A stretch of 64,000 bases of DNA from contig JAUSID010000253.1 in NCBI GenBank assembly GCA_030648295.1, positions 62,001-126,000 of the forward strand, in the 5' to 3' direction. The stretch's first letter is position 1. Every line of letters starts with the position of its first letter. The translations under genes and the position numbers were made by a program. Source of the DNA: Opitutaceae bacterium. Lineage in GTDB: Bacteria > Verrucomicrobiota > Verrucomicrobiia > Opitutales > Opitutaceae. The notes below the pieces were generated by a model. That model did no database searches. It had not been told where the DNA came from and saw nothing but the letters and a program-made list of their open reading frames with translations. Below are positions 1-7,645 of the stretch, one piece after another.

Positions 1-1115
1 AGCGGAGCGGATTTCGCGGCTGGCATCAGGGTCGCCCGTCTCGTGCACAACGTATAATTTCCGCCGCCCAGCCCGGAGAACAAGAGCCACAGCGTGCGGC
101 CGTCGGCGCTCATCCATGCAGGTGGAAACTTGTGGTGAAACGTGACGGTCGGCGCCGACCACGCATCATCGTAATAGAGCGTCGTCCATGGACCCCACGG
201 TTCCGGCGCGTCGAACACTCCGAGCGCCGCGGTGTGCGAGGCGGCGGTGCCTTTCTTTCGCGGCTCGCCGTCGTCGGCGGCGAGCAGCCGCCCGGCGGGA
301 CGATGCGAAGTCGTGAGGAGGTACCGCTTCAGTGCCGCGTTGTAGGTGATGCTCGCGCGCTGCGTGCCCCGCCCGTCGCTGAAGATCGGTTTGCGCTGCG
401 CGATGTCGCGCGACCAGCGCGGCGCCGCGCCGGCATCCGTGCCCGCGAAAAACTCATAGCTCGCGCGCTCCACCACCTTCGCCTCCGGCACCCGCGCCAT
501 GACCGTGCGCTCGGCGTACGCGTAGGCGTCATCATTGTCCTGCGAAATAACATAAACGAAACCATCGCGCGCGCCTGCGTTGCCCGGCCCGAACTGCACG
601 AAGTCGGGGACGCCGAATGTATCCGAAAAATACCACTCCGCCCACGTCCACGTCCTGCCGCCGTCGCGCGCCGACGCGAGATGCGAGTGTTTCCAATCCT
701 CCGGCGTCGGCCGGAAGTTCCGCACGAAAAGGTAAAGCGTGTCGCCCACGGCGATCAGGCCGCTGGCCTTGATGCCGCGCGGTCCCCCGCCTTGCGGCGC
801 ATCGATGTTGGTTGGCACGTCCTCGCCTTTGAGCGACGGCGGCACGCCCGTGATCCGAGCGAAACCGATCGTGAGCCTGGGATCGCGACCGCCAAACCCA
901 CGCCCGTCGCCGTAGGCGGCGAACTGCACGTCACGCTCGATCCACGCAATCGGCCAGTTGTCCCCCGTGTGCTCGGGATTCCCGATCCGCACGATTTCTC
1001 CCCACTCGAGTCGCGCGAATGTGCTCGCCGGATACGGCGCGTCGGCCACCGCCGCGACAGTGCGGAGGGTGAAAAGCAAGACCGCGCCGGTGAGCAACGA
1101 TGCGTGGGGTCTCAT
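1..1115 (-). CDS. Secreted BNR-like propeller protein, 3' end beyond window
   Basis: An ATG at 1113-1115 opens a frame that stays open to the window edge (about 371 codons, no stop), so the C-terminus is missing. The first ~25 residues are a hydrophobic signal peptide ending near TVAAVADAP. The body contains an Asp-box-like repeat (SARDGGRTWTW) and a later SADGRTLWLLFSG segment, as in sialidase/BNR-type beta-propellers and the DUF4185-like secreted proteins common in Verrucomicrobiota and Planctomycetes. I infer an exported carbohydrate-binding or glycosidase-like protein. No catalytic residues can be assigned. It is followed upstream by a repeat-rich gap and pfkA on the same strand. Confidence 0.75.
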   Translation of the reverse strand, partial: MRPHASLLTGAVLLFTLRTVAAVADAPYPASTFARLEWGEIVRIGNPEHTGDNWPIAWIERDVQFAAYGDGRGFGGRDPRLTIGFARITGVPPSLKGEDVPTNIDAPQGGGPRGIKASGLIAVGDTLYLFVRNFRPTPEDWKHSHLASARDGGRTWTWAEWYFSDTFGVPDFVQFGPGNAGARDGFVYVISQDNDDAYAYAERTVMARVPEAKVVERASYEFFAGTDAGAAPRWSRDIAQRKPIFSDGRGTQRASITYNAALKRYLLTTSHRPAGRLLAADDGEPRKKGTAASHTAALGVFDAPEPWGPWTTLYYDDAWSAPTVTFHHKFPPAWMSADGRTLWLLFSGLGGGNYTLCTRRATLMPAAKSAP

Positions 1116-1150
1116 GGCAACGGCATGAGCTTCATACCCGGCGAACCATT

Positions 1151-1176
1151 GCGGGCCGGAGGCCCGCGCTCCCAGG
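1151..1176 (+). repeat. Dispersed 26-bp hairpin repeat R1, copy a
   Basis: Variant GCGGGCCGGAGGCCCGC followed by GCTCCCAGG. The first part is a perfect hairpin. It lies 103 bp 3' of the pfkA stop, between pfkA and the next minus-strand gene. Confidence 0.85.
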
Positions 1177-1210
1177 TGACGGATCAACCTCATGCCGATC
1201 GAAGCGAGTC

Positions 1211-1240
1211 ATTGGCGTCCATTCGCGTTCATTCGCGGTT
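1211..1240 (+). repeat. Solo arm of the MITE-like element
   Basis: Three stacked units of the type ATTGGCGTCC / ATTCGCGTTC / ATTCGCGGTT. This matches one terminal arm of the ~180-bp elements at 20988 and 61331. It lies 39 bp downstream of the pfkA stop. Confidence 0.7.
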
Positions 1241-1252
1241 AATTCTCCGCCG

Positions 1253-1273
1253 ATCCGGTATCCGGTATCCGGT
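1253..1273 (+). repeat. Three 7-bp tandem units (ATCCGGT)
   Basis: Three exact copies of ATCCGGT end 5 bp before the pfkA stop codon on the complementary strand, so the short array abuts the gene's 3' end. Confidence 0.7.
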
Positions 1274-1278
1274 TTCGC

Positions 1279-2361
1279 CTAGTCGCCCAGGCTGATGCCG
1301 AGATCGCGGGCCGTGCGCAGGATGTCGCCATCGATGGGTACGCGGCGAAGTTTTCCGACGGCCTCCTTGATCGGCACGGCGTCCGTGTCCGGCGGGCGCA
1401 AGGCGACCATCATGCCGTATTGCTCCTCCGCGATCAGCCGCACCGCGCGTACCCCAAATCGGGTACACAACAGCCGGTCGAACGTGGTCGGAGCGCCGCC
1501 ACGTTGCAGGTGCCCGAGCACGCACACGCGCGTTTCCTTGCCCGTTCGCTTGGCGATCTCCGTCGCCACGGCCGCGCCGATGCCGCCCAGCCGCGCCTCG
1601 CGGATTGCGCCCGATGATCCCTGCGTCACGAAATCGCGTCCCGCCTCGCGCGCACCCTCCGCCACGGCCACCAGCGTGAAGCGTTTCCCCTCCCCTTCCC
1701 GCTCGGTGATCTTCCGGCAGATGCTGTCGTAATTGAACGGGATCTCGGGAATCAGGATGACGTCCGCGCCGCCCGCGATGCCGGAATGCGCCGTGATCCA
1801 GCCGGCGTAGCGTCCCATCATTTCGCATACGATCACGCGATTGTGGCTCTGGGCCGTCGTGCGCAACCGATCGAGGGCATCGGTGGCGAACGCGACCGCG
1901 CTGTCGAAACCGAACGTGATCACCGTGCCCTCGAGATCGTTGTCGATCGTCTTCGGCACGCCGACGATCGGGATGCCGTGCTCGAGGCATTGCTGCGCGA
2001 TGCTGAGCGAACCGTCGCCGCCGACGACCACCAGCGCGCGCAGGCCGAGCTTCCGAAAATTGTCCTTCGCCTCGTCGAGAATCGCCCGCTCGATCGCGCG
2101 GCTCTCGCCGTGACCCGCCTTCGCGGAGAAACGGCCGGTGTTGGCCGTGCCGAGAATCGTGCCGCCAAGATACAGCAACCCGTCCATCTCGTGATAGTCG
2201 AGCGGCCGGGTTTGCGTGGGCGAGAGCAACCCCTCGAACCCGCCGAGGATGCCGAGCGCCTCCCAGCCGCGTTTGGCCGCCGATTTCACGACCGCGCGGG
2301 TGACCGCGTTCAAACCGGGACAATCGCCGCCGCCGGTAAGGATGCCGATGCGAGTTTTCAT
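1279..2361 (-). CDS. pfkA: 6-phosphofructokinase
   Basis: Phosphorylates fructose 6-phosphate to fructose 1,6-bisphosphate in glycolysis (cytosolic). The 360-residue length fits the bacterial PfkA family. Visible motifs: the N-terminal nucleotide loop GGGDCPGLN (residues 10-18), GGDGS (114-118), PKTIDND (136-142, including the catalytic Asp) and MMGRYAGW (about 181-188). In E. coli numbering the combination is Gly104 with Lys124. Classical ATP enzymes have Gly/Gly and pyrophosphate enzymes Asp/Lys. Family knowledge places Gly/Lys in the long-clade, usually ATP-using enzymes, so I favour ATP as donor. It appears monocistronic. The ATG at 2359-2361 is the only good start, and the 3' end runs into repeats. 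Confidence 0.95.
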   Translation of the reverse strand: MKTRIGILTGGGDCPGLNAVTRAVVKSAAKRGWEALGILGGFEGLLSPTQTRPLDYHEMDGLLYLGGTILGTANTGRFSAKAGHGESRAIERAILDEAKDNFRKLGLRALVVVGGDGSLSIAQQCLEHGIPIVGVPKTIDNDLEGTVITFGFDSAVAFATDALDRLRTTAQSHNRVIVCEMMGRYAGWITAHSGIAGGADVILIPEIPFNYDSICRKITEREGEGKRFTLVAVAEGAREAGRDFVTQGSSGAIREARLGGIGAAVATEIAKRTGKETRVCVLGHLQRGGAPTTFDRLLCTRFGVRAVRLIAEEQYGMMVALRPPDTDAVPIKEAVGKLRRVPIDGDILRTARDLGISLGD

Positions 2362-2590
2362 GGGGCTGGAAGGCGCGAAGTACCGCGAGCCGGATACGGC
2401 CCGGGCTGGACGGGAGTATTTCGCGGGCCGACCATATCCGAGCCGGATGCCCGCGCCACGCTAATTTAACGAGCCAGGTGCAACCTTTCGCTGCCAACGC
2501 ATCCGATCATATGCTCGAAACCGGAAAACCCCTGCCCGACTTCAAGGCGGCAGCGGAGTGATTCGCGAAGCCCCGACGCGGCGCATGAGA

Positions 2591-3079
2591 TCAACCGGCG
2601 AATGCCCGCTCGAGCGCGGCGATATCGAGCTTCGTCATTTGCAGCAATGCCTGCATGACCCGGTCCGCCTTCGCGCGATCGGGACCGCTGAGCATCGCCG
2701 GCAGGACCCGCGGAACGACCTGCCACGAAACGCCGAACTTGTCCTTCAACCAGCCGCACTGCCGCGCGCTCTCGTCGCCGCCGGCCGATAATTTTTCCCA
2801 GTAATAATCGACCTCCGCCTGCGTGGCGCACTCGATCTGAAACGAGACCGACTCGTTAAACTTGAAGACCGGCCCGCCATTGAGCGCGGTGAAGGCGTGG
2901 CCGTTCAGCTCGAAGGCTACCGTCATCACCGACCCGGCCGGACGCCCGTGGATTTCGCGGCCGGTATCGGGGTAGCGGGAGATCTGCGTAATTTTCGAGG
3001 ACTTGAAGATACTCGTGTAATGCCTGACCGCCTCCTCGGCGTTGTCGTCGAACCAGAGGCAGGGAGTGATTTTTTGCAT
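2591..3079 (-). CDS. VOC/PhnB-like fold protein
   Basis: 162-residue protein starting MQKITPCLWFDDNAEEAV, the signature opening of the PhnB / 3-demethylubiquinone-methyltransferase-like branch of the vicinal oxygen chelate superfamily. It also has SRYPDTG, a NGGP segment, ECATQAEVDYYWEKL and CGWLKDKFGVSWQVVP, all typical of this branch. These proteins are usually single-domain, cytosolic and of unknown substrate, so annotations as a methyltransferase should not be trusted. A longer frame reaches 3259, but only the part from the ATG at 3077-3079 looks like the family. The upstream extension runs through repeat-like DNA and was left out. Confidence 0.85.
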   Translation of the reverse strand: MQKITPCLWFDDNAEEAVRHYTSIFKSSKITQISRYPDTGREIHGRPAGSVMTVAFELNGHAFTALNGGPVFKFNESVSFQIECATQAEVDYYWEKLSAGGDESARQCGWLKDKFGVSWQVVPRVLPAMLSGPDRAKADRVMQALLQMTKLDIAALERAFAG

Positions 3080-3424
3080 GGGATGTGGGTGGGGTGGAAC
3101 GGGCAAAGGGTAGGCTGCATCCGCAAACGATTCAACGTGCGAGTCACGATTCGACCGCGTCGTCGCACCGCAGGCGCAATCGGTCGAGTTCCGCGGCTTG
3201 GAAGTGGCTGCGGCTTCCCCGTTCGACGAGCCATTCGACAAGCCTCTCGACAAGCTCAAGGCCTTTCAGTCGAACCAGCCGATGGCCGTGAGCCTGCCGA
3301 GGGGCAGCCGCAGATCACGGGCGAGACGCCCGTGACACTCCCGGCCCACGAGCGAGATCGCCGTGCCCGCGCACTATTCTTTGTACGGTTTCAATCCGGG
3401 CGCTGATTGGATAAGTGAACCCCC
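3080..3424. other. Intergenic gap upstream of the sigma factor gene
   Basis: 345 bp without a convincing gene. It contains a diverged R1-like hairpin (GGGCGAGACGCCC at about 3332-3344), a fragment of the GTGGCTGCGGCTTCC palindrome at about 3205 that recurs at 55541, and direct CTCGACAAGC-type repeats near 3240-3260. No clear promoter was identified for either flanking gene. Confidence 0.6.
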
Positions 3425-4876
3425 ATGAATTATGACGCCATTTTACTCCGCCGCTACGTCGAGGATGGCAGCGAGGATGCGTTCAGCCAGCTGGTGCGGA
3501 ATCACGTTGATGTCGTCTACGGCGCGGCGCTGCGCCGGACCGGCGGAGATCCCCATCGCGCGGCCGATGTCGCGCAGGAGGTGTTCACCGCGCTCGCCCG
3601 CCAGGCCCGGAGCCTCGTGCGTCATCCCGTGCTCAGCGGCTGGCTGCACGCGACGACACGCAATGTCGCGATCAACCTGATGATCTCCGACCGGCGACGG
3701 CAGCAGCGTCAGCATGCGGCCATAGCGCTGGAGACAGCCCAAGCCGCCGCCCCCGCGCCCGAATGGGATCGGCTGCGGCCCGTGCTCGACGCCGCGATCG
3801 ACGAGTTGCCGGAAAATGACCGGCTTCCCGTCGTCCTTCGGTTCCTGGAACGGCGCGCCTACGCCCAGATCGGCGCCGCGCTTGGGATCTCGGAAGATGC
3901 CGCCCGGCTGCGGACGGATCGCGCGCTCGAAAAACTCCGCGCCTTGCTCGCGCGCCGCGGCATCACGTCAACCGCGGCGGCGCTCGGCGCCGTCGTAACG
4001 ACCCACGCCGCCGTGACCGCGCCCGCGGGACTCGCCTCGGTGCTGGCCGCCGAATCGTTCGCGGCGGCCGCGGGCGGTGCCGGCGTGTTCGCCGCGCTCA
4101 CCACATTTATGACCACGAAAACAATCACCACCGCGGTCGTCAGCGCCCTCGCCGCTTTCATGCTCGGCACGTATATGCCCCGCAGCGGCGCAGCCACGAC
4201 GCCAGTGACTTCCCCGCCGCAAATCGTGTCGCAATCCTCCCCCGCAAATGACGCCGCGCTCCGCGCAGAGAACGAACGGCTGAGGTCGGAGCTGGAGCGG
4301 CTCACGACGAACGCCGGACAACTGCAGTCGGAAAACGCGAAGCTCGCCGCCGAGCGTGCCGCCTTGACCTCGGCACCACGGCGGCCCGGGGCAGCGCTCG
4401 GCATGCCGCGCTTCGAAATCGAATCCAGGATCCTGAACAACCTGCGGCAGATTGCGGCCGCGCGGGACCAATTCATCTTGGAGAACAAGCGGCCGCCGTC
4501 CTCAATTCGAGAGCTCGTCGGCAGCACGGCTTACATCCGGCGAATGATCCCCGTGGATGGCGAAGACTACAGCTCGTTGTCCATGGATCCAAATGTCGGC
4601 CTGGCGGTGACGTCGGTGAGCGGCGTGAAAATGACGTATGACATGAAGGACGTTCCGAACGCGAAAATCGAAGTGCCGGCGGAGGTCGCCCGGGCCGAAG
4701 AGTTGCGCCGGAAAGTCGAAGCGCCATTGCAGGCCGCGAGAGAAGCCTACCGGATGGCGAACCAGGGCAAGGATCCGAGGAACGACAAGGCCCTGATTCC
4801 GTTTTTTGCCACGCCCCAAGCAGGTGCCGATTTCGTCGAGTTCCTCGAGGCCAGCGAAAAAGCGCGGCGATATTGA
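3425..4876 (+). CDS. ECF sigma factor with membrane anchor and pilin-like C-terminal domain
   Basis: Residues 5-90 form sigma-70 region 2 (EDAFSQLVRNHVDVVYGAALR, then DVAQEVFTALAR). Residues 115-175 form region 4 (LPENDRLPVVLRFLE, then ISEDAARLRTDRALEKLR). An Ala-rich linker follows, then one membrane segment at about 233-250, a Glu/Leu coiled coil at about 275-314, and a C-terminal domain whose LNNLRQIAAARDQFILENKR stretch (337-356) resembles the conserved region of verrucomicrobial prepilin-like proteins. At 483 residues it is more than twice the usual ECF length. No separate anti-sigma gene is adjacent, so the C-terminal part may itself tether and sense (inference). It stands alone, and its 3' end is followed by two inverted R1 copies. 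Confidence 0.85.
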   Translation: MNYDAILLRRYVEDGSEDAFSQLVRNHVDVVYGAALRRTGGDPHRAADVAQEVFTALARQARSLVRHPVLSGWLHATTRNVAINLMISDRRRQQRQHAAIALETAQAAAPAPEWDRLRPVLDAAIDELPENDRLPVVLRFLERRAYAQIGAALGISEDAARLRTDRALEKLRALLARRGITSTAAALGAVVTTHAAVTAPAGLASVLAAESFAAAAGGAGVFAALTTFMTTKTITTAVVSALAAFMLGTYMPRSGAATTPVTSPPQIVSQSSPANDAALRAENERLRSELERLTTNAGQLQSENAKLAAERAALTSAPRRPGAALGMPRFEIESRILNNLRQIAAARDQFILENKRPPSSIRELVGSTAYIRRMIPVDGEDYSSLSMDPNVGLAVTSVSGVKMTYDMKDVPNAKIEVPAEVARAEELRRKVEAPLQAAREAYRMANQGKDPRNDKALIPFFATPQAGADFVEFLEASEKARRY

Positions 4877-4912
4877 ACGATGGGCGAAGCATTCGCGGTA
4901 GAGCGCTCGTGC

Positions 4913-4931
4913 CCTGGGAGCGCGGGCGTGC
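4913..4931 (-). repeat. R1 hairpin repeat, copy b (half copy)
   Basis: CCTGGGAGCGCGGGCGTGCC, the CCTGGGAGCGC half of R1 in the orientation opposite to most copies. It lies 37 bp after the stop of the plus-strand sigma gene, so relative to that gene it reads the same way as the other 3' copies. Confidence 0.7.
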
Positions 4932-4932
4932 C

Positions 4933-4991
4933 GATTGCGGATTTCGGATTGCGGATTTCGGATTGCGGATTTCGGATTGCGGATTGCGGAT
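4933..4991 (+). repeat. 7-bp tandem array GATTGCG/GATTTCG
   Basis: Eight consecutive 7-bp units, alternating GATTGCG and GATTTCG and then repeating GATTGCG, sit between two R1 copies. There is no coding sense: every frame gives low-complexity peptide. Confidence 0.9.
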
Positions 4992-4994
4992 TCC

Positions 4995-5020
4995 CCTGGG
5001 AGCGTGGGCGTCTCGCCCGC
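4995..5020 (-). repeat. R1 hairpin repeat, copy c
   Basis: Complete copy in inverted orientation (CCTGGGAGC, then a GGGCG-TCTC-GCCC hairpin). It is 119 bp 3' of the sigma factor stop. Confidence 0.85.
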
Positions 5021-5106
5021 AACCGCATCAAGTCGGGACGCGTACACCGGAAACAGCCATCTCCAGTTACCGAATACACACGAGTTCCGGTACAGGTACG
5101 GATGGG

Positions 5107-5132
5107 GCGGGCGGGACGCCCGCGCTCCCAGG
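5107..5132 (+). repeat. R1 hairpin repeat, copy d, abutting a stop codon
   Basis: GCGGGCGGGACGCCCGC followed by GCTCCCAGG. Its last base is immediately next to the stop codon of the minus-strand phosphatidyltransferase gene. Confidence 0.9.
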
Positions 5133-5771
5133 TCAGAACTTCGGCACCCGGATCGTGCTGATCATCGCGCTGCCGCTCAGTGCGTAGATGAACGTCAGCG
5201 GATGCAGCACAAGTCCGGCAATCGTCCAGCTGCCGAGCCAGACACCGGGCCCGAGCCGATCCAGGAAATGCAGGACCGCGAGCACGCCAACAATCACCGC
5301 GCTGGTCGGAATCGGAGTGCCTTCGAAATATTTCACCTTGCCGCTTTCATCCGCGAGCGCATCCGCGGTGGCGTTGAACCGCGCCAGACGACTGATGCCA
5401 CAGCCCACGAAATAAAGCAGGATCGCGACATCGAGCGCGCCCTGGAGCCCGGCCGCGAAACCCAGCGCCGCCGGCGCGAGTCCGAATGAAATTACATCGG
5501 CCAGCGAATCGAGATCGGCGCCAAGCATCGATGACCGCCGCCGCCACCGGGCGACACGGCCGTCCGCGAAATCGAAAACCAGCGCCACCGGCAGTAGCGC
5601 CATCGCGAGCACGAACCAGCGCGCGTTGCCCGTCACGAGGAATTGCATCGCCGCCAGCACCGCACCGCTCCCGCAGAACCCGTTCCCGAGCGTGAGGACG
5701 TCCGCGAGGACGAACGAGCGGATCATCGAGAACCGGCGGCGCGCGGGAGGCGGTGATTCAGCGGGGACCAT
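5133..5771 (-). CDS. pssA: CDP-alcohol phosphatidyltransferase, probably phosphatidylserine synthase
   Basis: 212-residue polytopic membrane protein with 5-6 hydrophobic segments. The family signature D-x2-DG-x2-AR-x8-G-x3-D-x3-D is complete at about residues 67-92, seen as DFADGRVARW then G, D, D at the right spacing. The family transfers a phosphatidyl group from CDP-diacylglycerol to an alcohol. Length and the NGFCGSGAVLA segment match PssA (serine acceptor), making phosphatidylserine for phosphatidylethanolamine. Substrate is inferred rather than proven. I chose the ATG at 5769-5771 because a longer reading would run through the hairpin at 5809-5832. It lies 71 bp downstream of the DUF1080 gene. 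Confidence 0.85.
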   Translation of the reverse strand: MVPAESPPPARRRFSMIRSFVLADVLTLGNGFCGSGAVLAAMQFLVTGNARWFVLAMALLPVALVFDFADGRVARWRRRSSMLGADLDSLADVISFGLAPAALGFAAGLQGALDVAILLYFVGCGISRLARFNATADALADESGKVKYFEGTPIPTSAVIVGVLAVLHFLDRLGPGVWLGSWTIAGLVLHPLTFIYALSGSAMISTIRVPKF

Positions 5772-5808
5772 GCCGCTTTGGTAATCGCAGGCGCGAAAGC
5801 GTTCCGTG

Positions 5809-5832
5809 AGGTTTTCGCTGCTGCGAAAACCT
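5809..5832 (+). repeat. Hairpin repeat R6, copy 1
   Basis: AGGTTTTCGC-TGCT-GCGAAAACCT is a perfect 10-bp stem with a 4-nt loop. A second partner CGAAAACCTCAC at 5835-5846 can pair with GTGAGGTTTTCG at 5806-5817, so two folds compete. The segment lies between the DUF1080 stop and the pssA start and overlaps the DUF1080 stop. An identical hairpin occurs at 58787-58810. Confidence 0.85.
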
Positions 5833-5842
5833 GGCGAAAACC

Positions 5843-6682
5843 TCACAGCCGCCGAACCCAGATGTTGCGGAAACGCACCGGGCAGCCGTGGCCGCCGAGC
5901 GCGAGCGGGCCCCCGTTCACTTTCTGCTTATACTCCGGCAGCAGCCGGTGGCCGGTCTCGCCGCGGATTTCCTCGTCATGCTGCACCAGCAGACCGTTCA
6001 GGAGAACGGTCACGCGGGCCGGCGCGACGAGTTTTCCATCCGCAAACTTCGGCGCGACGAAGACAATGTCGTAGCTCTGCCACTGCCCCGGCGGACGCGT
6101 CGCTTCAACCCGAGGCGGAGTCTGCCCGTAAATCGCTCCGCACGCCCCATCCGGATAAATCTTCACGTTCAGCGAGTCGAAGATCTGGATTTCATACCGG
6201 GCCATCAGGAACACGCCATTGTTGCCCTGGTTCGACCACAGGCCCTGGAAATTCGCGGGCGACATCCATTCGAGGTGCAGCTGCATGTCACCAAATTCCT
6301 CCCGCGTGGTGAGCTTCGCATTACCGGCGACGAGGTTCCCGCCGTCGATTTTCCAATCGTGCTTCGGCTGCCACGCCGACGCATCCGCGCCACCGAACAA
6401 TATGATCGCGTCAGCCGGCGGCGGGACGGACGGGCTCACCGGCCCCGGCTCCACCCGCTTTGGCGCCGGCCGATCCGGGTCGTGCACCAGCCATTCACAC
6501 CACGGGAGTTTTGGCGTGTCCTTGTAGCCAAAATACCCGGAGCCATCCTTCGCCTTCACGAGCTCGGCGGCGCCCGCCACTGTCGTCATGGCGCCGAGCG
6601 TGACAAGCGCCAGCGAGAGGGCGCAAGCGATGGAAAATGCCGGGGACCGGCGAGGCGCAGGAAACCAGGATCGAAGTTTCAC
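5843..6682 (-). CDS. DUF1080 (3-keto-disaccharide hydrolase-like) secreted protein
   Basis: About 279 residues. The N-terminus has a basic stretch then a long hydrophobic segment (FSIACALSLALVTLGA) ending near AGAAE, a signal peptide. The body shows DUF1080 features: ILFGGADASAWQPKHDWKIDGG, LHLEWMSPANFQGLWSNQGN, GVFLMARYEIQIFDS, CGAIYGQ and LLPEYKQKVNGGPLALGGHG. Members are concanavalin-like beta-sandwich proteins, and some hydrolyse 3-keto-glycosides. The exact substrate here is unknown. A GTG at 6680-6682 places the start just before the signal peptide; the frame could extend to a GTG at 6763. Probably co-transcribed with the downstream pssA. Confidence 0.85.
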   Translation of the reverse strand: MKLRSWFPAPRRSPAFSIACALSLALVTLGAMTTVAGAAELVKAKDGSGYFGYKDTPKLPWCEWLVHDPDRPAPKRVEPGPVSPSVPPPADAIILFGGADASAWQPKHDWKIDGGNLVAGNAKLTTREEFGDMQLHLEWMSPANFQGLWSNQGNNGVFLMARYEIQIFDSLNVKIYPDGACGAIYGQTPPRVEATRPPGQWQSYDIVFVAPKFADGKLVAPARVTVLLNGLLVQHDEEIRGETGHRLLPEYKQKVNGGPLALGGHGCPVRFRNIWVRRL

Positions 6683-7181
6683 CGCGCCGCTGTAGTTCCA
6701 CGTACTCCGACTGGCAACGTCGGAGTCGAGAGGATTGGAGCGCTTTTCGGAGTAACGCAGCACATGTTATCCGAACGCCAGTGTAGCGGAAAGCGTGAGT
6801 TTTTCGCATCGTTCCTCATTGCGGGCCGGAGGCCCGCGCTCCCAGGACGATCCGTTAGCTCGGATATTTCCCAGCGCGGCACGGTGGCCGCAACTAAAGG
6901 GCGTCACCGGTTCTTTCTCTTTCCTCTTTCTCTTTATCCCTGGTCGCCTACGGCGCCGCCAAAGATGGGTAAACTTTCTCGCCGATCGCGTTCGGCCAAC
7001 CGGGAGAAAGAGAACACCAAAATCTTGTGCGCCAAGCTGGCTCACGGGACGACATTCCGGTCGAAACGGAATACGAGCAACGCACAAGGTGGGTACGAAG
7101 CAGGTACGAACAGGGAGCGGACGAAGTTCGTGTTCAGGCCCGCTGCGACATCGCGCCACTCGCCACCCCGCCCGCCCACGC
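6683..7181. other. Repeat-bearing intergenic gap
   Basis: About 500 bp with no credible gene on either strand. It holds a half copy of the palindromic element R10 (GTAGCGGAAAGCGTGAG at 6783-6799), R1 copy e, a pyrimidine-rich stretch around 6911-6937 and a matching GAGAAAGAGAA at about 7004. Frames that cross it give only basic low-complexity peptides. Confidence 0.6.
6821..6846 (+). repeat. R1 hairpin repeat, copy e
   Basis: Same variant as copy a (GCGGGCCGGAGGCCCGC, GCTCCCAGG). It is about 335 bp 3' of the minus-strand gene ending at 7182. Confidence 0.85.
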
Positions 7182-7550
7182 TCACGTCAGCGCGGCTTCC
7201 GCTTCCTCCCTGGTCCGGTAGGTAACGACGGGGATGCGGCCGCGATAATGCGTCATCGAAAGCAGGTTGAATCCGATGTCCTTGTCCGGGTCCGGAATCA
7301 CCCGCACGACCTTGTTTACCCCACCCGCGACAAATCGATCCATCAAGCGGGTCACGTGCGGAACGCAATCGAGCTCCATGCGCTCCAGGTCCGCCAAGTC
7401 CGTCACCACGATGAATCCTGGTCCCATTGCCATGACGAGCTGCTCGTATTTCGCGAAGTCCGGAATAAGGTCCGAGCCACGAACAATGCCACGGAAGAAA
7501 AGACGAAGGACTTTTCGCTGCTCGTCGGTGGTAAGTTCAAAAACCTTCAC
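7182..7550 (-). CDS. Small STAS-like hypothetical protein
   Basis: About 122 residues, alpha/beta in character: ELTTDEQRKVLRLFF, GPGFIVVTDLADLERME, VTRLMDRFVAGGVNKVVRVI, then IPVVTYRTREEAEAAL at the end. Alternating strand/helix order and the FIVVTDLADLE core are reminiscent of STAS or SpoIIAA-like domains, but I cannot name a family with certainty. A GTG at 7548-7550 was taken as start; the frame could begin at a TTG at 7592. It is divergent from the esterase gene, 95 bp away. Confidence 0.65.
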   Translation of the reverse strand: MKVFELTTDEQRKVLRLFFRGIVRGSDLIPDFAKYEQLVMAMGPGFIVVTDLADLERMELDCVPHVTRLMDRFVAGGVNKVVRVIPDPDKDIGFNLLSMTHYRGRIPVVTYRTREEAEAALT

Positions 7551-7645
7551 CCGGCAAATGTGAACCGCTCGGCACGCCGCGTCACCCCTCAACCGCAGTT
7601 TGCTGCTGACGATTACCGGGTTCGCGGCTTGATCCCGTTCGCCCC

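Noticed and set aside
132-1295. Long plus-strand open frame of 387 codons at the left edge
   Set aside because: It is Arg/Pro-rich, matches no family and lies opposite the propeller gene (signal peptide and Asp-box) and the end of pfkA.
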